Shown piece after piece: positions 27,852 to 37,782 of a DNA stretch of 64,000 nt (position 1 is the first letter of the stretch; the number at the start of each line of letters is the position of its first letter). Under the pieces are notes generated by a model, which saw nothing but the letters and a program-made list of their open reading frames with translations, ran no database searches and had not been told where the DNA came from. This DNA comes from Xanthocytophaga flava (lineage in GTDB: Bacteria > Bacteroidota > Bacteroidia > Cytophagales > 172606-1): positions 124,001 through 188,000 of the forward strand of contig JASJOS010000001.1 of NCBI GenBank assembly GCA_030068525.1, given 5' to 3'. The position numbers and the translations under genes are program-made.

Positions 27852-29113
27852 ATATCCTGCATGTTTCCTATTCTGACTATGAAGGTGGAGCTGATAAGGC
27901 GGCATTGAGAATATGTAAAGCCCAACGTAGCATTGGCATAAATGCACAGATGCTGGTTATCAAGAAAGTGACGGACCTTCCTTTCGTTCATTCAGCTATA
28001 CCTAAATGGAGGCTGGCAGAGTTTAAGATCAAAGACAGATTAGCCCAAACATTGCTAAGAATGCAGCCTGGCACTAACCCTATGTTGCACTCACTTAATT
28101 TGTTCCCAGGTTTTATTCACCACACCATTAATAAATCTAAGGCCGATATTGTGAATCTGCACTGGATTGCCAAAGAAATGATTAGTGTCTCAGAAATTGG
28201 TAAAATTCACAAACCTATTGTCTGGACACTTCACGACTCCTGGGCATTTTGTGGAACGGAACACCATCCCAATGGCTTAGAGGATGATGGATTTGCCAAA
28301 GGGTATGCAAACACCAACCATTTTCTGGATTTCAACAGATGGAACTTAGCCCATAAGATACAAGTCTGGAGAAAAAAACATTTTCAAATTGTTACTCCCA
28401 GCCAATGGGAAGCATCTCTGGCTCATAGAAGCAGTATTTTCAACAAGGAAAACATCGAAGTTATTGCCAATCCCTTAAACACAGATGTATTTCATCCTTT
28501 CAACTCATTAGAAGCTCGCCTCTCTCTTGGCATTCCGTTAACTAAAAAAGTCATTCTTTTTGGTTCTTTACGTTCCGTAGAAGATAGAAATAAAGGCTAT
28601 GATCTTTTGCAGGAAGCACTTACTATTTTTAAAGAGAAGTACGGAGTTCATAATTGTCTGGCAGTTATTTTTGGTATGCATGAAGATGAAGAAACGATCC
28701 ATCTTGATTGTCCAAGACAATATGTGGGTAGGATAACTTCTGAACAACAGATGGCATTACTATATTCCGCTGCCGATGTTATGGTAGTTCCGTCCAGAAT
28801 GGAGAATCTGCCACAAACAGCTACAGAACCTATTGCATGTGGCACTCCTGTAGTTGGTTTTCAGGTAGGAGGTATGCCAGATATTATTTCACATAAAACA
28901 AATGGATATCTGGCACAACCCTACAAGTCTGAAGATCTGGCAGATGGTATAAACTGGGTACTCTCTAATTCTCTCGCCTATAATCTATCTGAAAATGCAC
29001 GTAAAATTGCATTACAATCTCTTTCTGAAACCAGGATAGCGTCTCAATATGAAGAGATCTATCGAAAGATTATGGTTTCCAGCATACAATTCTCAGAACG
29101 AATATTTATGTAG
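27848..29113 (+). CDS. Glycosyltransferase family 4 protein
   Basis: A 421-residue GT-B enzyme. The N-terminal domain begins MNILHVSYSDYEGGADKAALRI, where GGA is the acceptor-side glycine loop. The C-terminal GT4 domain has VILFGSLRSVEDRNKGYDLLQEAL (about residues 235-258), the E-x7-E type motif in SRMENLPQTATEPIACGTPVVGFQVGGMPDII (about 316-347), and a final helical tail. It should add a sugar from an NDP-donor to a surface polysaccharide or lipid. Overlap with the preceding deacetylase indicates a two-gene unit. There is no wider polysaccharide cluster around it. Confidence 0.88.
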   Translation: MNILHVSYSDYEGGADKAALRICKAQRSIGINAQMLVIKKVTDLPFVHSAIPKWRLAEFKIKDRLAQTLLRMQPGTNPMLHSLNLFPGFIHHTINKSKADIVNLHWIAKEMISVSEIGKIHKPIVWTLHDSWAFCGTEHHPNGLEDDGFAKGYANTNHFLDFNRWNLAHKIQVWRKKHFQIVTPSQWEASLAHRSSIFNKENIEVIANPLNTDVFHPFNSLEARLSLGIPLTKKVILFGSLRSVEDRNKGYDLLQEALTIFKEKYGVHNCLAVIFGMHEDEETIHLDCPRQYVGRITSEQQMALLYSAADVMVVPSRMENLPQTATEPIACGTPVVGFQVGGMPDIISHKTNGYLAQPYKSEDLADGINWVLSNSLAYNLSENARKIALQSLSETRIASQYEEIYRKIMVSSIQFSERIFM

Positions 29114-29142
29114 CAACTTTATATTCTATCACAGGTAATTGA

Positions 29143-29451
29143 TTAATCTCCTCCCCAGCGTTTTCTGAATCGATCTTTTAACTGTTCTCTCTCTTCGTCA
29201 CTCATGTTCATCCACTTTTCGCGAAGATGAGGAGGTCCACCTTTAGGGCCAAAGTGAAATCCGCCAAATAGAATACGACAGAGAATCAGTAATCCCATAG
29301 CTTGCCAGTAGGTAATAGTATGTACTTGAAGTATTTCAGGAAGAATGGCATTCCATAAAGACATAACCACCCAACTGATAACAAAGATAAATACTGGAAT
29401 AAGCAAAAATAGAAATTTCTTCTTTCCCCCTCTGAATTGGCTCTTTTGCAT
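29143..29451 (-). CDS. Small two-helix membrane protein beside an ECF sigma factor
   Basis: A 102-residue protein with a basic N-terminus, two transmembrane helices (about residues 12-33 and 48-66) and a charged C-terminal tail, MSDEEREQLKDRFRKRWGG, which is a conserved-looking amphipathic segment. It is encoded 13 nt downstream of the ECF sigma factor on the same strand. By position it could modulate the sigma factor, but it has no recognisable zinc-finger or FecR-type anti-sigma domain. I do not recognise a named family. Confidence 0.7.
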   Translation of the reverse strand: MQKSQFRGGKKKFLFLLIPVFIFVISWVVMSLWNAILPEILQVHTITYWQAMGLLILCRILFGGFHFGPKGGPPHLREKWMNMSDEEREQLKDRFRKRWGGD

Positions 29452-29464
29452 AGTATTAATATAA

Positions 29465-30040
29465 TTAGTAATTCAAAAATTCGCTGTATAACATTTCTAA
29501 CTTCTTACGCAGATGTTTTACTGCATATCCTTTACGGGAAATGATCGTCTTTAAATTCTCGCCTGTCTTATCTGCAATCTCCTGTAGAGTCATATCTTCC
29601 AGTTCATTCCACACAAAAACCTGACGTTGTTTTTCAGGCAGTTCCTCCAAAGAAACAAATAATTCTTTCCAGAAAGCATCCCGAATGTATTCTGTTTCCG
29701 GATTTGTATCATTGGCAAGCAAAATCTCCATAATAGAAAAATTGCCTTCTTCATCCTCATACCCCATATCTTCCAACGCATCGGGAGTTTTTTTACGGTG
29801 TTTATCGATGATTTTATTTCTGGCAACCTGAAACAGCCATCCGCTCATATGTTCAATTTCATCAATATTTACTGCATTACTAAGTTGATACCAAACATCC
29901 TGCAAAATATCCTCAGCATCCTCATCAGACTTTACCTTTCCTCGAATAAAGCCAAAAAGACGCTTACTATAGTCTTTAACAGTCTGGACTATTTTTTGTC
30001 TGGGTTTATCAACCATTGGTATGCTTAGGATATCTTCCAT
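29465..30040 (-). CDS. RNA polymerase ECF-type sigma-70 family factor
   Basis: A 191-residue sigma factor containing region 2 (about residues 20-90: the DAEDILQDVWYQL and GWLFQVARNKIIDKHRKK segments, typical of sigma2.2-2.4) and region 4 (about 125-185: LEELPEKQRQVFVWNELEDMTLQEIADKTGENLKTIISRKGYAVKHLR, an HTH that reads the -35). It directs RNA polymerase to a stress or envelope regulon. The following small membrane gene is a candidate partner. A near-consensus -7 element TACTTTG lies on the minus strand at 30080-30086. Confidence 0.9.
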   Translation of the reverse strand: MEDILSIPMVDKPRQKIVQTVKDYSKRLFGFIRGKVKSDEDAEDILQDVWYQLSNAVNIDEIEHMSGWLFQVARNKIIDKHRKKTPDALEDMGYEDEEGNFSIMEILLANDTNPETEYIRDAFWKELFVSLEELPEKQRQVFVWNELEDMTLQEIADKTGENLKTIISRKGYAVKHLRKKLEMLYSEFLNY

Positions 30041-30166
30041 TTGTAGAGGAAGACGCAGATCACAACTGGATTACTTTAACAAAGTATACATTTTTTTTCT
30101 CGTGAAATTTTGCATTTTATTGGCAAAAGAAAAATAGTATCTTTTCAAATTATAACCATACTCTCC

Positions 30167-31528
30167 ATGGCACAAGCACACTTTCAATCTATTAATCCAT
30201 ATACACAGACCATAATTGCAGAATATCCCATTCAGGATAAACATGCTCTTGACAAAAAAATCAGCCAGGCTGAACTAACGTATAAAAGCTGGAGAAAAAG
30301 CACGTTTGCTCAACGTAGTGAATTATTACTTAAAGTAGCCGAGATTCTAAAAAGAGATACAGAAAAATATGCCCGGATTATTACAGACGAAATGGGGAAA
30401 CATATACGAGAAGCCCGTGCAGAAGTACTAAAATGTGCTACTGCCTGTAGTTATTATGCACAGGAAGCCGAAACGCTGCTGGCTGACCAACTAGTGAATA
30501 CACCATTCAAAAGTAAAGTCGTATTCGACTCTATTGGCTGTGTCTTTACCATTATGCCCTGGAACTTTCCATTCTGGCAGGTATTCCGGCAAGCTACAGC
30601 CTCATTATCTGCAGGCAATGTACTTATGCTTAAACATGCCCCCAATGTAAGTGGATGTTCTCTGGCTATGGAATCGATATTTTTGGAAGCAGGATTTCCT
30701 GAAGGAGCTTTTCAGTCGTTGATCATGAGTGTAGAAGATATTGAATATGTGGTTCAGCATCCTATTGTTCAGGCTATCACTCTTACAGGAAGTGAACGGG
30801 CTGGTGTAAGTGTAGGAGCCTTGGCAGGCAAACATATTAAAAAGAGTGTTCTGGAATTAGGTGGGTCTGATCCAGTATTAGTGTTGGATGATGCAGATCT
30901 GAACAAAGCAGCCCAAATCGCTGTTCAATCCCGAATGCAGAATGCAGGGCAAAGCTGTATTGCAGCCAAACGATTTTTAGTGACACCTAAAACTGCCGAA
31001 CTATTCACAGGCAAAGTGTATGATCTTATTCAAAACATCAAGCAGGGAAATCCACTGGATGATTCGATCCAAATGGGTCCTATGGCCCGCCTTGACTTGG
31101 CAGAAGGTCTGGAAAAGCAGTTGAAAGATTCTATGGAAAGTGGAGCTATACTACAAGTGGGCGGGCATCGTAATGGAGCTAACTTCTCTCCCACTCTGCT
31201 TACAGAAACAGACACACAAATGCCCGTTTTCCAGGAAGAAACATTCGGACCACTGGCATCTGTTTTTATAGCCAAAGATGAGACACATATGATTGAACTT
31301 GCCAACCAAAGCCGATATGGTTTGGGGGCTACTCTATTTTCGGAAGATCGCGAACGGGCAGAACGTATCGCACGAGAAATAGAGTCTGGTAGCGTATTTA
31401 TCAATAGCATGGTTCGTTCCGATGCTCAATTGCCATTTGGTGGAGTTAAGAAATCAGGATATGGCAGAGAGTTAGCGGGCTTTGGGATTCGTGAACTTGT
31501 CAATGTTAAAACACTGGTAATAGAGTAA
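30167..31528 (+). CDS. NAD(P)-dependent succinate-semialdehyde dehydrogenase-like aldehyde dehydrogenase
   Basis: About 453 residues starting at ATG 30167 ([13 protein letters not shown]), the family-like N-terminus. An upstream in-frame ATG at 30110 adds 19 unlikely residues. The ALDH fold shows the cofactor motif [15 protein letters not shown] (about 123-137), the general-base Glu in [12 protein letters not shown] (about 226-237) and the nucleophile Cys in [12 protein letters not shown] (about 261). Substrate preference cannot be fixed from the sequence, but the closest families known to me are succinate-semialdehyde dehydrogenases. It is monocistronic. Confidence 0.9.
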   Translation: MAQAHFQSINPYTQTIIAEYPIQDKHALDKKISQAELTYKSWRKSTFAQRSELLLKVAEILKRDTEKYARIITDEMGKHIREARAEVLKCATACSYYAQEAETLLADQLVNTPFKSKVVFDSIGCVFTIMPWNFPFWQVFRQATASLSAGNVLMLKHAPNVSGCSLAMESIFLEAGFPEGAFQSLIMSVEDIEYVVQHPIVQAITLTGSERAGVSVGALAGKHIKKSVLELGGSDPVLVLDDADLNKAAQIAVQSRMQNAGQSCIAAKRFLVTPKTAELFTGKVYDLIQNIKQGNPLDDSIQMGPMARLDLAEGLEKQLKDSMESGAILQVGGHRNGANFSPTLLTETDTQMPVFQEETFGPLASVFIAKDETHMIELANQSRYGLGATLFSEDRERAERIAREIESGSVFINSMVRSDAQLPFGGVKKSGYGRELAGFGIRELVNVKTLVIE

Positions 31529-31653
31529 ACTGTAGACAGTGTAAGTAGTATTACCAGATGTAGCTCAGGCGGATACATTGTAGAAGAATTGTTAGTCAGA
31601 GATTGATATCCTGGAAAAGATGCTTATAGCATTAACAATTGAAAAATAGTTTC

Positions 31654-31661
31654 TACCTTTG
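31654..31661 (+). promoter_or_regulatory. Predicted -7 box upstream of folD
   Basis: TACCTTTG matches TAnnTTTG exactly and lies 80 nt before the folD start. No well-spaced -33 TTTG is obvious (a TTG at 31639 is too close). Confidence 0.4.
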
Positions 31662-31740
31662 CGGCTCAATTGACAATACGGATCTCCCAAAGTAAATCTC
31701 CTATTCAGAATCTGATCTTTCACTCATTTATCCTTCATAC

Positions 31741-32622
31741 ATGCAACTTATCGATGGAAAAAAGATTGGCGAAGAAATTCGTCAGGAAATTGCAGCAGAA
31801 GTACTCAAAATAAAAGCCCAAAACGGAAAAATCCCTTACCTGGTAGCAGTTTTGGTAGGTAATGATGGTGGTAGCGAAACCTATGTAAGTCACAAAGTAA
31901 AAGCTTGTGAAGAAGTAGGCTTCCGGTCAGCAGTATATCGCTATCCGGAAACTATTTCAGAAGATGAACTTCTGAATATAGTAGAGTCAATTAACAATGA
32001 CCCTGAAGTAGATGGATTGATTGTGCAATTACCTCTTCCCAAACATATCTCAGCAGACAAGGTTACTGAAAAGATATTACCAGAAAAAGATGTGGACGGC
32101 TTTCACCCAGCCAATATTGGTAGAATGGTAAAAGGGTGGGATTGTTATTTACCTGCAACACCTAATGGCATTGTGGAACTGATCCGTCGTAGTGGCATCC
32201 AGACAGCAGGTAAACATTGTGTAGTTATTGGTCGTAGTCAGATCGTAGGTCTTCCTATGAGCATTTTGATGCAACGTAGTCAGGAACCAGGCAACTGTAC
32301 CGTAACAATCTGCCATAGCCGGACTCAAAATATGACAGAAATCACACGTCAGGCAGATATTCTGATTGCAGCTATTGGTAAGCCAGGATTTGTGACCGCC
32401 GATATGGTGAAAGAAGGAGCTGTTGTTATTGATGTGGGAACTACACGTGTACCTGACGCAACGAAAAAATCAGGATTTGCACTAAAGGGTGATGTAAAAT
32501 TTGATGAGGTTGCGCCAAAATGCAGCTACATTACGCCAGTTCCAGGAGGTGTAGGCCCTATGACTATTGTCAGCCTGTTACAAAACACACTAAAAGCATC
32601 AAAAAAAGAAATCTATAAATAA
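31741..32622 (+). CDS. folD: Bifunctional methylenetetrahydrofolate dehydrogenase / methenyltetrahydrofolate cyclohydrolase
   Basis: Interconverts 5,10-methylene-, methenyl- and 10-formyl-tetrahydrofolate in one-carbon metabolism. The 293-residue length is typical. Signatures are [14 protein letters not shown] (catalytic Lys about residue 57 in the YxSxK-like motif), [28 protein letters not shown] (about 117-131), the Rossmann [17 protein letters not shown] (about 161-177) and [18 protein letters not shown] near the C-terminus. It sits alone between an aldehyde dehydrogenase and queE. Confidence 0.96.
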   Translation: MQLIDGKKIGEEIRQEIAAEVLKIKAQNGKIPYLVAVLVGNDGGSETYVSHKVKACEEVGFRSAVYRYPETISEDELLNIVESINNDPEVDGLIVQLPLPKHISADKVTEKILPEKDVDGFHPANIGRMVKGWDCYLPATPNGIVELIRRSGIQTAGKHCVVIGRSQIVGLPMSILMQRSQEPGNCTVTICHSRTQNMTEITRQADILIAAIGKPGFVTADMVKEGAVVIDVGTTRVPDATKKSGFALKGDVKFDEVAPKCSYITPVPGGVGPMTIVSLLQNTLKASKKEIYK

Positions 32623-32630
32623 TACTGATA

Positions 32631-32677
32631 GCCTCCTGCTTAGCTTATTCAAACATACACAGCAGGAGGCGTTCTTT
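32631..32677 (+). terminator. Terminator hairpin after folD
   Basis: A 10-bp GC-rich perfect stem (32631-32640 with 32661-32670), 20-nt loop, and tail gttcttt, 8 nt past the folD stop. Confidence 0.7.
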
Positions 32678-32751
32678 CCAGACTGCTTATCCGGCACTAA
32701 AACTGTGAAAGAATTGTTCAACATAAAGAATTACGACTTTACATTACTGGT

Positions 32752-33399
32752 ATGATCCTTCCTTCTCCTCTATCTATTTCCCTACAATCTGACATTCAAG
32801 AATCAAAACTACCCTTGATGGAAGCATTTTATACTATCCAGGGAGAAGGATTTCATCAGGGAAGAGCGGCCTATTTTATCCGATTGGGAGGATGTGATGT
32901 GGGTTGTGTATGGTGTGATGTCAAAGAAAGCTGGGATGCATCTTTACATCCACAAAGCTCTATTGAAGATATTGTATCACAAGCGCTTACATTTCCAGGC
33001 AGATTAGCTGTTATCACAGGGGGCGAACCTTTGATGTACAATCTGGATCATCTTACAGAATCTCTTAGAAAAGCAGGCTTTCAAACCAATATTGAAACTT
33101 CTGGTGCTTATCCCGTATCTGGGCATTGGGATTGGATTTGTTTTTCGCCCAAAAAGTTCAAACCTGCTCACCCTAGTATCTTTACCAAAGCTCATGAATT
33201 AAAAGTCATTGTGTATAACAAGTCCGACTTTAAATTTGCAGAAGAATATGCCTCTAAGGTAAATTCTTCTTGTCAGCTTTTTTTGCAACCTGAATGGAGC
33301 AAGTCTGCTCAGATGCTACCTCTTATCATTGAACATATCAAGACTAATCCTCAATGGCGTATTTCCTTACAAACACATAAGTATATGGATATACCTTAA
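32752..33399 (+). CDS. queE: 7-carboxy-7-deazaguanine synthase (radical SAM)
   Basis: Catalyses ring contraction of carboxy-tetrahydropterin to 7-carboxy-7-deazaguanine on the path to queuosine. The 215-residue length fits. The variant radical-SAM cluster motif CDVGCVWC (CX3CX2C, about residues 48-55) is preceded by MEAFYTIQGEGFHQGRAAYFIRLGG, the QueE hallmark. GGEPLMY (about 89-95) is the SAM-binding GGE motif. The C-terminus WRISLQTHKYMDIP is the standard family ending. An internal ATG at 32818 begins the conserved part, so the first 22 residues may be a variable extension. No other queuosine gene is in the window. Confidence 0.92.
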   Translation: MILPSPLSISLQSDIQESKLPLMEAFYTIQGEGFHQGRAAYFIRLGGCDVGCVWCDVKESWDASLHPQSSIEDIVSQALTFPGRLAVITGGEPLMYNLDHLTESLRKAGFQTNIETSGAYPVSGHWDWICFSPKKFKPAHPSIFTKAHELKVIVYNKSDFKFAEEYASKVNSSCQLFLQPEWSKSAQMLPLIIEHIKTNPQWRISLQTHKYMDIP

Positions 33400-33665
33400 T
33401 ACTATTTTACTTCTGAAATTAGTTATATCACTCTTCTATTCTCCCTCTCTGAAGAAACAGGTACAAAAGTTGCTTTAGTAGACACCAAATTGCTTACATA
33501 AACACACTGATTCTTACTAACCTAAGAAAAGTTTGTAAATTAATTTGTGTAAATAGCATCTCTGTTGTAGTATTTCCGTTGAATACTATTTACTATATTC
33601 TTATTCTGAAATTTGCGTTTATTTAGTGTCTACGTTATTCAGATCTGTTAATCCATTTATCCGCT

Positions 33666-35609
33666 ATGAAAGTACCTCACTGGAGAATTGTATTACCTTT
33701 ACTCGTCTTTATACAGATTTTATTTTCACATACATCTGCCCAAACCATTACCCCAAAAGCCAGGCTTTTGTATGAACAATCTCAACAATATATACTGGAA
33801 AGAAAGTTTGATCAGGCTGTATCTGCACTTGAAAAAGCGATTGAACGAGAACCTAATTATCCGGAAGCTCATTTTCGTTTGGGTAATGTTTATGAACTAA
33901 AATCGCAGGTGGAAGCAACAGAAAACTATGCAGATCTGAGTCGTCAACATTATGAAAAGGCCATAGAATTAAAACCAGGCAACCCCTCTTTTATCAGTGC
34001 CTATAGTATATTGGGAGATTACTATTTACGCAAAGCAGATTATACCAAAGCCAAGGACTATTACCAGAAGTTTCTGGATCTAAAACCACCAAAGCAGTTT
34101 CAGGTAACTATGGCTATGCAGCAAATTGCGAATTGTAACTTTGCAGCAGAAGCCATGCAACATCCATTGGCCTACAAAGCTAATGCGATGACCAAAGAGC
34201 TTAATAAGTTTGCACTCCAATACTTTCCTGTACTTACCGCTGATCAACAAACAGTATTTTTTACAGCGCGCAAGGGATTGGATGCCCGAAGTGACGAAAA
34301 TATTTATGTAGCCTACAGAAAAGGAAATGAATGGACTGAGCCAGCGCCTCTGTCAGATCGGATCAATACAGTAGAGAATGAGGGGACATGTACTATTTCT
34401 GCGGATGGTCGTACACTGGTATTTACCAATTGTGACGGAAGACAAAGTTTTGGTAGCTGTGATTTATATGTGTCTTATAAAATTGGTAACGAATGGACTG
34501 AACCTCTTAATCTGGGTAACAAAGTTAATTCACCCTTCTGGGAATCGCAACCTTCGCTCTCCGCAGATGGACGTACACTTTACTTTACATCTGACCGGCG
34601 TGGAGGATATGGTAAACGCGATATATGGGTAAGTAAACTTGGAGACGATGGGTTGTGGGGAGTGGCAAGTAATCTGGGAACCAATATCAATACGCCGGAT
34701 GATGATCTCTCGCCTTTTATCCACGTGAATGCCAAAACGTTGTTTTTCTCATCCAAAGGCCATATTGGAATGGGTGGCTTTGATTTATTTTCGTCTGAAC
34801 TGGAAGGAGGAAAATGGTCGTTTGCCAAAAACCTGGGCTATCCTATCAATAACCAGGATGACCAGGTATCTCTGTTTGTTTCAGCAGATGGAAAGAAAGG
34901 ATATTTTGCTCATGAAGAACGACAAGGCCGTAAGTATATCAGCAGCCAGCTTTACGAGTTTGACTTTCCGGAAGAAATTGCAGTAAAGCATAAGAGTAAC
35001 TATCTGAAAGGAATCGTATACGATGCCAAAACAAAAAAAAGTCTGGAAGCTAAAATAGAACTTTTTAACCTGAATGATGGAGCATTGGAAGCAGTCATGA
35101 AATCAGATCGTAAAGAAGGATCTTATCTGACAGTACTTACAGAAGGAGCCTCATATGGATTGTATGTAGATAAAGAGGGTTATCTGTTTAAAAGTTTGTA
35201 TTTCGATTATTCCGGAACTAAAAACAACGAACCGGTTGTCCTGGATATCTATCTGCAACCTATTGAAAAAGGAGCCAAAGATATTTTGAATAATCTTTTC
35301 TTTGAGACAGGCAAATGGGAGCTCGAAGGTAAGTCCAAAACGGAGTTGGATAAACTGATGGCTCTGATGAAAAATACAAAAGGATTGCGTATAGAAATAT
35401 CAGGACATACAGATGATGTAGGTAAGGACAGTGATAATCTGGAACTCTCTCTGAAACGGGCCAAAAGTGTGTATGATTACCTGATCAATGCAGGAGTTGA
35501 GAAAAATCGACTTACCTATGTAGGATATGGAGAAACACAGTTTGCAGTCCCCAATAACTCGGAGAAAAACCGGCAACTAAATCGAAGAATCGAATTTAAG
35601 GTGTTATAA
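33666..35609 (+). CDS. OmpA-family protein with TPR and PD40/WD40-like repeats
   Basis: A 647-residue exported protein (signal ending SAQT, about residue 27). Domains in order are TPRs (about 30-160, QAVSALEKAIEREPNYPEAHFRLGNVYE), PD40 beta-propeller repeats (about 170-430, recurring TEPxxLG..N..E..P.LSADGRTLYFTSDR patterns), a carboxypeptidase-regulatory-like beta segment (about 440-520), and a C-terminal OmpA/Pal peptidoglycan-binding domain (about 535-647, ISGHTDDVGKDSDNLELSLKRAKSVYDYL and NRRIEFKVL). This layout is common in Bacteroidota, including gliding/PorE-type periplasmic proteins anchored to peptidoglycan. It is monocistronic, with no gld/spr genes near. Confidence 0.9.
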   Translation: MKVPHWRIVLPLLVFIQILFSHTSAQTITPKARLLYEQSQQYILERKFDQAVSALEKAIEREPNYPEAHFRLGNVYELKSQVEATENYADLSRQHYEKAIELKPGNPSFISAYSILGDYYLRKADYTKAKDYYQKFLDLKPPKQFQVTMAMQQIANCNFAAEAMQHPLAYKANAMTKELNKFALQYFPVLTADQQTVFFTARKGLDARSDENIYVAYRKGNEWTEPAPLSDRINTVENEGTCTISADGRTLVFTNCDGRQSFGSCDLYVSYKIGNEWTEPLNLGNKVNSPFWESQPSLSADGRTLYFTSDRRGGYGKRDIWVSKLGDDGLWGVASNLGTNINTPDDDLSPFIHVNAKTLFFSSKGHIGMGGFDLFSSELEGGKWSFAKNLGYPINNQDDQVSLFVSADGKKGYFAHEERQGRKYISSQLYEFDFPEEIAVKHKSNYLKGIVYDAKTKKSLEAKIELFNLNDGALEAVMKSDRKEGSYLTVLTEGASYGLYVDKEGYLFKSLYFDYSGTKNNEPVVLDIYLQPIEKGAKDILNNLFFETGKWELEGKSKTELDKLMALMKNTKGLRIEISGHTDDVGKDSDNLELSLKRAKSVYDYLINAGVEKNRLTYVGYGETQFAVPNNSEKNRQLNRRIEFKVL

Positions 35610-35611
35610 AG

Positions 35612-35645
35612 AAAAGCCCCACTACAATCCAGTGGGGCTTTTTTA
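35612..35645 (+). terminator. Terminator of the OmpA-family gene
   Basis: A 12-bp perfect GC-rich stem (35612-35623 with 35631-35642), 7-nt loop, T-run, directly after the stop. It may also serve the convergent DUF4136 gene. Confidence 0.9.
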
Positions 35646-35647
35646 TG

Positions 35648-36268
35648 TCAGGAATGTTTGGCAACAGGTATGTCAATTCCACCTTTTGTTACCGGATAAT
35701 GTTTCATAATTTTGCTTACTCCCTTGGTAATCTGTTTTTCCAGCCGTTTGGGAGTATCAATCACTCCAGACGCAGATCCTCGCCAGATCAATTCCTTCGT
35801 AGATGCCTCTATTACGTCTACAATCAAAGTTCCCTCTGTATAATTATATGATCTGAAATTGGAATTCCAGGCATAAGGCCAGTTTCCATAGCCCCAGGGA
35901 TAATACCACCATCCCATACGATAACCACCCGGATACAACATAGGACTTCCATAATTATATGCCATATGCTTCTTCTCTGTATAGGTATGAAAAGATATCA
36001 GCAAATCTGGACTTTGATCCGGATTTACCCGCATCAGGCCTCGTTTTACCAGTTCAAGCTCCACATGTTCTTTTATATTCCGGTTAATAAGCTTACTGGT
36101 ATACAATGGGTTGCTACCCACCTGAATGTCTTCTTTCATCCAGGCAAACGTTTTGAACTTTGAGAAGTCTACGTTTTTATCATAATCTGTAGCTACTTGT
36201 CCCAAGCTACAGGTAGTTGCCCATACAATACAAAGTGTATAGACCACTGATTTTATCAATATTCTCAT
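35648..36268 (-). CDS. DUF4136-family exported protein
   Basis: A 206-residue protein with signal peptide (IKSVVYTLCIVWATTCSLGQ). It carries DUF4136 features: VDFSKFKTFAWMK near the start of the mature chain (about residues 33-45), LISFHTYTEKK, and VDVIEASTKELIWRGSASG (about 148-166) near the end. A Tyr/Trp/Gly-rich stretch (about 105-140) is peculiar to this member. Some members are lipoproteins. Here a Cys at residue 20 precedes SLGQ, so lipidation is possible. It is 23 nt downstream of another exported protein gene on the same strand. Function unknown. Confidence 0.85.
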   Translation of the reverse strand: MRILIKSVVYTLCIVWATTCSLGQVATDYDKNVDFSKFKTFAWMKEDIQVGSNPLYTSKLINRNIKEHVELELVKRGLMRVNPDQSPDLLISFHTYTEKKHMAYNYGSPMLYPGGYRMGWWYYPWGYGNWPYAWNSNFRSYNYTEGTLIVDVIEASTKELIWRGSASGVIDTPKRLEKQITKGVSKIMKHYPVTKGGIDIPVAKHS

Positions 36269-36291
36269 AGTTAAAGGATTATGTATGAGAG

Positions 36292-36978
36292 TTAGATTTG
36301 TTTTTTTACAAAAGATTTTATCCGTTCAGCCTCCCTATGTGTAGCAGATATTACTGTATCTCTGGCTAACACCTGAGAGCTTTTCAGGAAAGCGTAACCC
36401 TCTTTCAGTAAACACTCGCCTTCCTTCTTTACCTCAGCGTCTTCTGAAATTAGCTTATAGTTGATGTTCTGAAGAGTCTTCCGTAAATGAAGATTGGTCT
36501 TAGCGTCTAATGCGGGCATTTGCTCCCACGTTTCTATTTCATCATGTACCACCATCCACTCAGCGGCATGATACTTATTGGCAAAGGCATCTTCATTTAA
36601 TGTTCCTTTTCGGGCAGCAGCAGCCATTTGCAGAAGGTCAGCAATTGCACTATCCAGCTTGTTACGAATCTCACTACCTTTACCTGAATCTTCTTTTTGA
36701 AGAGAAGTGACACCCTCACGGATGTAAATAGACGCCTCCAGATTTTTGTGCGTTTTTAACAACTGTAGCGCCTTGCAAAATTGTACATCAGACCGATTGT
36801 CCAATATCTTATCTTCTGCAATCCCCACATAAGAGGTATCATACATGATATCAGAAACAGACTGTGAAGATACTTTATAGTCATGCCTTTTCCCTTGACA
36901 AGACCACAGTAATGCAACTATCATCAAGCTTAGGAGCACAGCAGCAGGTATCATTCTACACAACATTTTCATATACAA
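36292..36978 (-). CDS. Helical lipoprotein of unknown function
   Basis: A 228-residue protein with a signal peptide and lipobox LLWSC (lipidated Cys about residue 27). The mature chain is rich in charged helices, with alternating DSAIADLLQMAAAARKG and EWMVVHDEIETWEQM segments. I do not recognise a family. The arrangement recalls helical periplasmic sensor-like proteins only in a general way. It is upstream of the DUF4136 gene on the same strand and may be cotranscribed with it. Start choice between two in-frame ATGs two codons apart is open. Confidence 0.65.
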   Translation of the reverse strand: MYMKMLCRMIPAAVLLSLMIVALLWSCQGKRHDYKVSSQSVSDIMYDTSYVGIAEDKILDNRSDVQFCKALQLLKTHKNLEASIYIREGVTSLQKEDSGKGSEIRNKLDSAIADLLQMAAAARKGTLNEDAFANKYHAAEWMVVHDEIETWEQMPALDAKTNLHLRKTLQNINYKLISEDAEVKKEGECLLKEGYAFLKSSQVLARDTVISATHREAERIKSFVKKQI

Positions 36979-37057
36979 TACAGCGTTTATGAAGGTCTTT
37001 CTTCAGGAAGCCTCTTTATGAATCTATGAACAGGTATGATCTGGATAGCACTATATT

Positions 37058-37606
37058 TCAGGCATGTTCTTTCAGAAACTTTCCTTCCATATCAAAAAAC
37101 AAAGTGCGTTTATATTTCCCATTCTCAATCACTACTTTGTAATAATCAGGCTTTTTCGAAGAATGAATCATTTCTTTTTCACTAACAATCTTCCATCCTT
37201 TATAGTCTTTCTCCAGGGTATTTGTAATAACAGCAGGTAATTCTCCATTTTTCGTCTTTTCACTGAAGTAAAGTAATCTACCATCTTTACTATAAATGGA
37301 GTGTGTTACTGTGTGATTGCTTCTGGTATCAACCTGATAATAATCTGCAGATTGGCCAGCCCTGTAATCGGATGATCGTGTATCTACTACTTTCCAGTTT
37401 TTGGTATAAGTATCCAAAGGCTGTAATGTATTCTTTGTGATAACCTCATTGGGAAAGTCTTTCAAAAAAGCGTTAATTTCATCTGTTGGTGTTTCTCCGG
37501 AAGGGACTTTTTTTATGGTAATAGTTTCAGTGGTCAAAGAAACCTGAGCCTGCAAACTCACCCATGAGATTGCCAAAAGGATACTTGCAAATACTATCGT
37601 TTTCAT
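37058..37606 (-). CDS. PepSY-like (DUF2874) exported protein
   Basis: About 182 residues starting at the ATG at 37606 (MKTIVFASILLAISWVSLQAQ, a clean signal peptide). An upstream in-frame ATG would place a poor hydrophobic extension before it. Two PepSY-like repeats are visible: EINAFLKDFPNEVITKN-type with SDYRAGQSADYYQVDT, and EKDYKGWKIVSEKEMIHSSKKPDYYKVVI (about 120-148). This is the usual Bacteroidota layout of this putative beta-lactamase-inhibitor-like fold. It is periplasmic. Function unknown, though such proteins often accompany two-component systems. None is adjacent here. Confidence 0.8.
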   Translation of the reverse strand: MKTIVFASILLAISWVSLQAQVSLTTETITIKKVPSGETPTDEINAFLKDFPNEVITKNTLQPLDTYTKNWKVVDTRSSDYRAGQSADYYQVDTRSNHTVTHSIYSKDGRLLYFSEKTKNGELPAVITNTLEKDYKGWKIVSEKEMIHSSKKPDYYKVVIENGKYKRTLFFDMEGKFLKEHA

Positions 37607-37782
37607 CTTTGTAAAGGTTTGTAGTAATAATAGATAAATAGGAAAATTCATATTCAACAATAGCTGAAGTGATAGGAATCGTCTATTTTCCAACAACTTT
37701 CTATTGTTGAGAAACCCGAGACATTACAAAAATAGGAGTAGATTTGGGCTATCTTATTAAATAATTACAAAGGTGAAGTATC

